Of a stretch of 8,520 nt of DNA, positions 5,775-8,520 are shown piece by piece; the first letter of the stretch is position 1, and the number at the start of each line of letters is the position of its first letter. The position numbers and the translations under genes were made by a program. This DNA comes from Bacillota bacterium. Its GTDB lineage: Bacteria > Bacillota > Sulfobacillia > Symbiobacteriales > Symbiobacteriaceae. The stretch spans positions 1 to 8,520 of the forward strand of contig JAQBPS010000620.1 in the NCBI GenBank assembly GCA_028287415.1. Direction: 5' to 3'. The notes under the pieces were generated by a model. That model saw only the letters and a program-made list of their open reading frames with translations. It was not told where the DNA came from and made no database searches.

Positions 5775-6638
5775 CTATAACCGGTAACCAATTACCTTGG
5801 CGCTCTGCATGACCAGTTCGCCCAGCCGTGCAGTTGACTCAGCATCAAACCGGGTGACCGGCCCCGAGATCGCCAGGGCTGCTACACAGCGGCCCACCCG
5901 GTCCAGGACCGGCGCCGCCACCGAAGCGACCCCCGCCTCGCGCTCCTCCAGACTGACCGCCCAGCCCTGCCCCAATGCGTCGCCAATGGCTCCCGCGAGG
6001 GCGCCCCGGTCGAACTCAGCCGGCAGGATCTGGTCAAGGAGCGCACCGCAGTCCCCACCGGGCGCCCAGGCCAGCAGTACTTTGCCGGATGCGCCCAGGT
6101 AAAGCGGCAGCCGCTCTCCCAGTCCGACCACCCGGCGCACCGCCAGCGGCCCCTCGGCCCGCTGCACGCGAACGCGCTCAAGCCCGTCCCGCACATACAG
6201 GCTAACGGTCTCCTGGGCACGGTCGCGCAGGAGGGCCATTTCCGAGTAGGCCACGGTCGGCACGTCGCCGGACGTGAGGTAGACGCTGGCCAATTCCAGC
6301 GCCTTGAGGCCGAGCTGGTACCGCCCGGTCACCCCGTCATGCCGCACAAAGCCCTTCGCTTCCAGCGCGGCCAGAATCCGGTGAACCGTACTCTTATACA
6401 AGCCGACCTTCTCGGCGATCTGTGTGACGCCGAGGCCGGCGGTCTCGCCCGCAAAACAAAGCAATACGTCAAGGGCCCGCTCCACCGAACGGATCGTCTG
6501 TCCCTCTTCCTTCAGGAGGTCACCCCCCGCACCTGAGCCGGAACGTGCAGCCGAACCACGGCGTAGGTCAGCCCACCGCCGCCGCTGTCCGGCCACCTGC
6601 CTCGCGACCGCTGCGGGGGGCGCTCCAGCAAGCCCCAC
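5775..6638 (-). CDS. IclR-family transcriptional regulator (start uncertain)
   Basis: IclR proteins are dimeric repressors or activators of catabolic genes: an N-terminal winged helix binds DNA and a C-terminal GAF-like domain binds a small acid. Numbered from GTG 6638, the DNA-binding domain spans about 48-112 (RSVERALDVLLCF at 50-62, then VTQIAEKVGLYKSTVHRILA at 71-90, with the wing GVTGRYQLG). The effector domain follows, with the family signatures PLYLGASGKVLLAW (178-191) and EEREAGVASVAAPVLDRVG (231-249) and the terminal ISGPVTRF. The family is usually about 250 residues; the 41-residue extension here is Ala/Arg/Gly-rich and unlike any IclR N-terminus. GGGGGTGA, a good Shine-Dalgarno match, sits just before a CTG at 6515, where homology begins. 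True translation may thus start at this rare CTG, giving 246 residues; GTG 6638 is the conventional outer bound. Its target genes are unknown, but the adjacent operator suggests autoregulation. Confidence 0.88.
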   Translation of the reverse strand: MGLAGAPPAAVARQVAGQRRRWADLRRGSAARSGSGAGGDLLKEEGQTIRSVERALDVLLCFAGETAGLGVTQIAEKVGLYKSTVHRILAALEAKGFVRHDGVTGRYQLGLKALELASVYLTSGDVPTVAYSEMALLRDRAQETVSLYVRDGLERVRVQRAEGPLAVRRVVGLGERLPLYLGASGKVLLAWAPGGDCGALLDQILPAEFDRGALAGAIGDALGQGWAVSLEEREAGVASVAAPVLDRVGRCVAALAISGPVTRFDAESTARLGELVMQSAKVIGYRL

Positions 6639-6674
6639 CCGACACTGCCGTTATGGCTGCCATTCCTTGGCGTT

Positions 6675-6683
6675 AGTATAGCA
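6675..6683 (-). promoter_or_regulatory. Extended -10 promoter of the IclR-type gene
   Basis: The minus strand has TGCTATACT, a -10 hexamer matching TATAAT at 5 of 6 (6675-6680) with the TG of an extended -10 element. The predicted start of transcription is near 6668. The hexamer 17 bases upstream (TTCCGT) is a weak -35 and is part of the operator palindromes, so the promoter would be blocked by whatever binds there. Confidence 0.55.
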
Positions 6684-6687
6684 CAAC

Positions 6688-6713
6688 GTTCCGCCTTACG
6701 GAACACTGTTCCA
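6688..6713. promoter_or_regulatory. Three-half-site operator, probably for the IclR-type regulator
   Basis: GTTCCG (6688-6693) and CGGAAC (6699-6704) form a perfect inverted repeat with a 5-base spacer. A third half-site, GTTCCA (6708-6713), makes a second overlapping palindrome, GGAAC-N3-GTTCC (6700-6712). The set lies just upstream of, and partly between, the -10 and -35 of the regulator's promoter and 9 bases downstream of the proA stop. The position is that of an autorepression site. That the IclR-type protein is the ligand is inference. Confidence 0.55.
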
Positions 6714-6721
6714 AAATGGCG

Positions 6722-7954
6722 TCAGCGAATCTGACCCGCTCCCAGGATGATGTACTTATAGCTCGTCAGTTCCGCCAGCCCCATGGGGCCGCGGGCGTGC
6801 AGCTTCTGTGTGCTGATGCCGATCTCGGCGCCAAAGCCGAACTCCCCGCCGTCCGTGAACCGGGTCGAGGCATTGTGGTAGACCGCTGCTGCATCCACCT
6901 GGTGCAGGAAGCGGGCCGCCGCCTCCTCGTCCGCTGTGATGATCGACTCCGAATGCCGGGTACCGTAGGTGCCGATGTGCGCCAGCGCCTCCTGCAGCCC
7001 GTCCACCACCCGGACGGCGAGGATCAGGTCGTTGTACTCGGTCCGCCAGTCCGCCTCGGTGGCCGCTTCTGCCCACGGCAAGTGCTTCCGGGTCTCCTCG
7101 CAGCCCCGCACCACGACCCCCGCCTGCCGCAGCGCCGCCCCCGCAGCCGGCAGGAATGCGGCGGCAACGGCCCGGTCCACGAGCAGCGTCTCCAGCGCGT
7201 TGCAGACGGCCGGGTTGCTGCACTTGGCATTCACGGCGATCGCCCGGGCCATCGCCAGATCGGCAGCCGCATGCACATAGAGATGGCAGACACCCGTCCC
7301 CGTCTCGATGACCGGCACCCGGCTCTGCTCCAGCACCGCCCGGATCAGGCCGGCGCCGCCCCGGGGGATCAGCACATCGACAAGGCCCGTAGCGGTCATC
7401 AACTCCGCAGTCGCCTCACGGGTCGGCGGCAACACCTGGACCAGGTCGGCCGGGAACCCGGCCGCCTCCAGCCCGGCGGCAATTGCCTCGCCCAGGGCGG
7501 TATTTGACCGCGCCGCTTCCCGCCCGCCCTTGAGCAACACCGCGTTGCCCGCCTTGAGGCAGAGTACGGCGGCATCGACCGTGACGCCAGGCCGCGCCTC
7601 ATAAATGATGCCGATCACGCCCAGGGGCACCCGCACCCGGCTGATCTGAAGCCCGTTCGGCCGCTCCCATGCCGCCAGCTCCTCACCGAGCACCTCCGGC
7701 AACGCGGCCACCGCCCGGACGCCCGCCACAAAGGCCGCCAAGTTCCGCTCATCCAGCCGGAGGCGGGCCACCATCGGGCCAGGCAGGTTCGGCGACGCAG
7801 CCGCCATATCCGCCGCATTTGCGGCGAGGATCGCGGCCGACCGCTCTTCTAGAGCCAGGGCAATCCGCTCCAGCGCCTCGTTGCGGCGCTCGGCCGGCGC
7901 CGTCCCCAGCCCCGGCTGGGCAGCCTTGGCCCTGCGTGCCATCTCCCGTACCAT
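6722..7954 (-). CDS. proA: Gamma-glutamyl phosphate reductase
   Basis: ProA reduces gamma-glutamyl phosphate to glutamate 5-semialdehyde with NADPH, the second step of proline synthesis in the cytoplasm. At 410 residues it has the normal family length. Recognisable blocks are RVPLGVIGIIYEARPGVTVD (108-127), then LCLKAGNAVLLKGGREAARS (131-150), then DVLIPRGGAGLI (193-204), the catalytic Cys251 in NPAVCNALETLLVD (247-260), then EYNDLILAVRVVD (306-318), and GAEIGISTQKLHARGPMGL (375-393). All expected active-site elements are present. The ATG at 7954 follows a GGGGAGGGG ribosome binding site that lies in the last codons of proB, whose stop codon is only three bases upstream; the pair is a coupled operon. 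A second ATG five codons in is possible but less well placed. No clear terminator follows; the IclR-type promoter begins within about 40 bases, so some read-through is possible. Confidence 0.97.
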   Translation of the reverse strand: MVREMARRAKAAQPGLGTAPAERRNEALERIALALEERSAAILAANAADMAAASPNLPGPMVARLRLDERNLAAFVAGVRAVAALPEVLGEELAAWERPNGLQISRVRVPLGVIGIIYEARPGVTVDAAVLCLKAGNAVLLKGGREAARSNTALGEAIAAGLEAAGFPADLVQVLPPTREATAELMTATGLVDVLIPRGGAGLIRAVLEQSRVPVIETGTGVCHLYVHAAADLAMARAIAVNAKCSNPAVCNALETLLVDRAVAAAFLPAAGAALRQAGVVVRGCEETRKHLPWAEAATEADWRTEYNDLILAVRVVDGLQEALAHIGTYGTRHSESIITADEEAAARFLHQVDAAAVYHNASTRFTDGGEFGFGAEIGISTQKLHARGPMGLAELTSYKYIILGAGQIR

Positions 7955-7957
7955 GCG

Positions 7958-8520
7958 CTACCCCTCCCCCGCCACAGCCTTCAGACCCGGTGCAAACAAT
8001 GTGCCGACCGGCTCGCCCGCCAGGATCGCCCGCAGGACACCGGGGCGGGCGCCGTCCGCCAGCACGGTCGGAATCCCCGCCGTACCGCAGATCCGGGCCG
8101 CCTGCACCTTCGTGACCATGCCGCCGGTGCCGTTGCCGGTCCCGGCGCCGCCGGCAGCACGCTCGAGGTCATCTTGCAGGGAGACCTGCGCGAGGGGCAG
8201 CAGGCCCGGCGTGGTACGCGGGTCGGCGGGATAGAAGCCGTCCACGTCGGAGAGCAGGATCAGCAGGTCAGCGCCGGCGAGCACCGCCACCCGGGCGGAC
8301 AGGGTATCATTATCACCGACACGGATCTCCTCGTTCGCGACCGTATCATTTTCATTGACGACCGGGATCACCCGCCACCCGAAAAGCTGAGCCATGGTGG
8401 CCGTCGCGTTCGCCTTGCGGCCCGCATCTTCAAAGTCCTCCCGGGTGAGCAGGACCTGTCCGACCACACAGCCATACTCGGCGAACAGCGCTTCATAGCG
8501 CTGCATCAGCAGGCCCTGCC
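7958..8520 (-). CDS. proB: Glutamate 5-kinase, C-terminal part (5' end outside window), PUA-less form
   Basis: ProB phosphorylates glutamate with ATP to gamma-glutamyl phosphate, the first and usually proline-inhibited step of proline synthesis; the unstable product passes to ProA. The visible 186 residues are the C-terminal part of the amino-acid-kinase domain. They include LLMQRYEALF, VGQVLLTREDF, PVVNENDTVANEEIRVGDND (the glutamate-binding and regulatory loop), LLILLSDVDGFYPADPR and GTGGMVTKVQAAR, all canonical. The protein ends about 10 residues after GTLFAP, where longer homologues such as the E. coli enzyme continue into a PUA domain of about 100 residues, so this is the short form lacking PUA. 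The reading frame is open to the right edge with typical ProB residues, so the start lies beyond it. It is the upstream gene of the proBA pair, with the proA ATG three bases after its TAG. Confidence 0.95.
   Translation of the reverse strand, partial: QGLLMQRYEALFAEYGCVVGQVLLTREDFEDAGRKANATATMAQLFGWRVIPVVNENDTVANEEIRVGDNDTLSARVAVLAGADLLILLSDVDGFYPADPRTTPGLLPLAQVSLQDDLERAAGGAGTGNGTGGMVTKVQAARICGTAGIPTVLADGARPGVLRAILAGEPVGTLFAPGLKAVAGEG

Noticed and set aside
6700..6712. LexA/DinR-type SOS box (GAAC-N4-GTTC) at the GGAAC-N3-GTTCC palindrome
   Set aside because: The spacer is 3 bases, not 4, and the flanking genes are not SOS genes; a regulator site for the IclR-type gene is more economical.
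6716..7507. A 263-codon plus-strand open frame opposite proA
   Set aside because: proA on the minus strand is unambiguous, with its catalytic Cys and family motifs; the plus-strand peptide is Arg/Pro/Gly/His-rich with no start signal.
1..8520. CRISPR arrays, tRNA or rRNA genes, insertion sequences or prophage
   Set aside because: No regularly spaced identical repeats, no cloverleaf or rRNA-like stretch and no transposase, integrase or phage protein was seen.

Overview
The window is GC-rich, densely coded bacterial DNA with strong AAGGAGG-type ribosome binding sites, several GTG starts, 1- and 4-base gene overlaps and mostly Gram-positive-looking proteins. The two-subunit class I (Fe-S) fumarase, IclR regulator, PUA-less glutamate 5-kinase and Cache-domain sensor fit a high-GC Bacillota (Symbiobacterium-like). 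That placement is inference from style, not a database match.

Layout. Positions 1-865 (minus) hold the N-terminal part of a membrane sensor with an extracellular double-Cache domain; its output domain lies beyond the left edge. A perfect 13-bp hairpin terminator at 1010-1044 ends the next minus-strand unit, a two-gene operon for class I fumarate hydratase (beta 1060-1653, alpha 1653-2495, sharing one base as TAATG). The alpha subunit starts at a GTG fixed by its Shine-Dalgarno and has a recognisable promoter at 2547-2575. Upstream is an AT-rich gap with a 9-bp-periodic inverted-repeat element (2658-2738), then a small MaoC/hot-dog protein (2764-3237, minus) that lacks the usual catalytic His.

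The plus-strand block runs from 3321 to 5773: a promoter, a small secreted protein of unknown function (3391-3705), a strong intergenic hairpin, an OmpR/PhoB-type response regulator (3787-4479) and a sensor histidine kinase (4476-5741) overlapping it by ATGA. The three genes look like one transcription unit, suggesting the secreted protein is an accessory or target of the two-component system. The kinase has a strongly shortened HAMP-like linker.

The right third is minus strand again: proB (3' part, running off the right edge) and proA, three bases apart, encoding the first two steps of proline synthesis from glutamate. They are followed by an IclR-family regulator with its own extended -10 promoter and a three-half-site GTTCC/GGAAC operator. 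The regulator and the kinase gene converge on a shared hairpin terminator at 5740-5773.

No CRISPR array, tRNA, rRNA, insertion sequence or phage gene was seen. Most of the window is ordinary housekeeping and signalling. The best candidates for something undescribed are the secreted-protein/two-component cassette, the kinase with the collapsed HAMP, the His-less MaoC protein and the 9-bp-periodic repeat.
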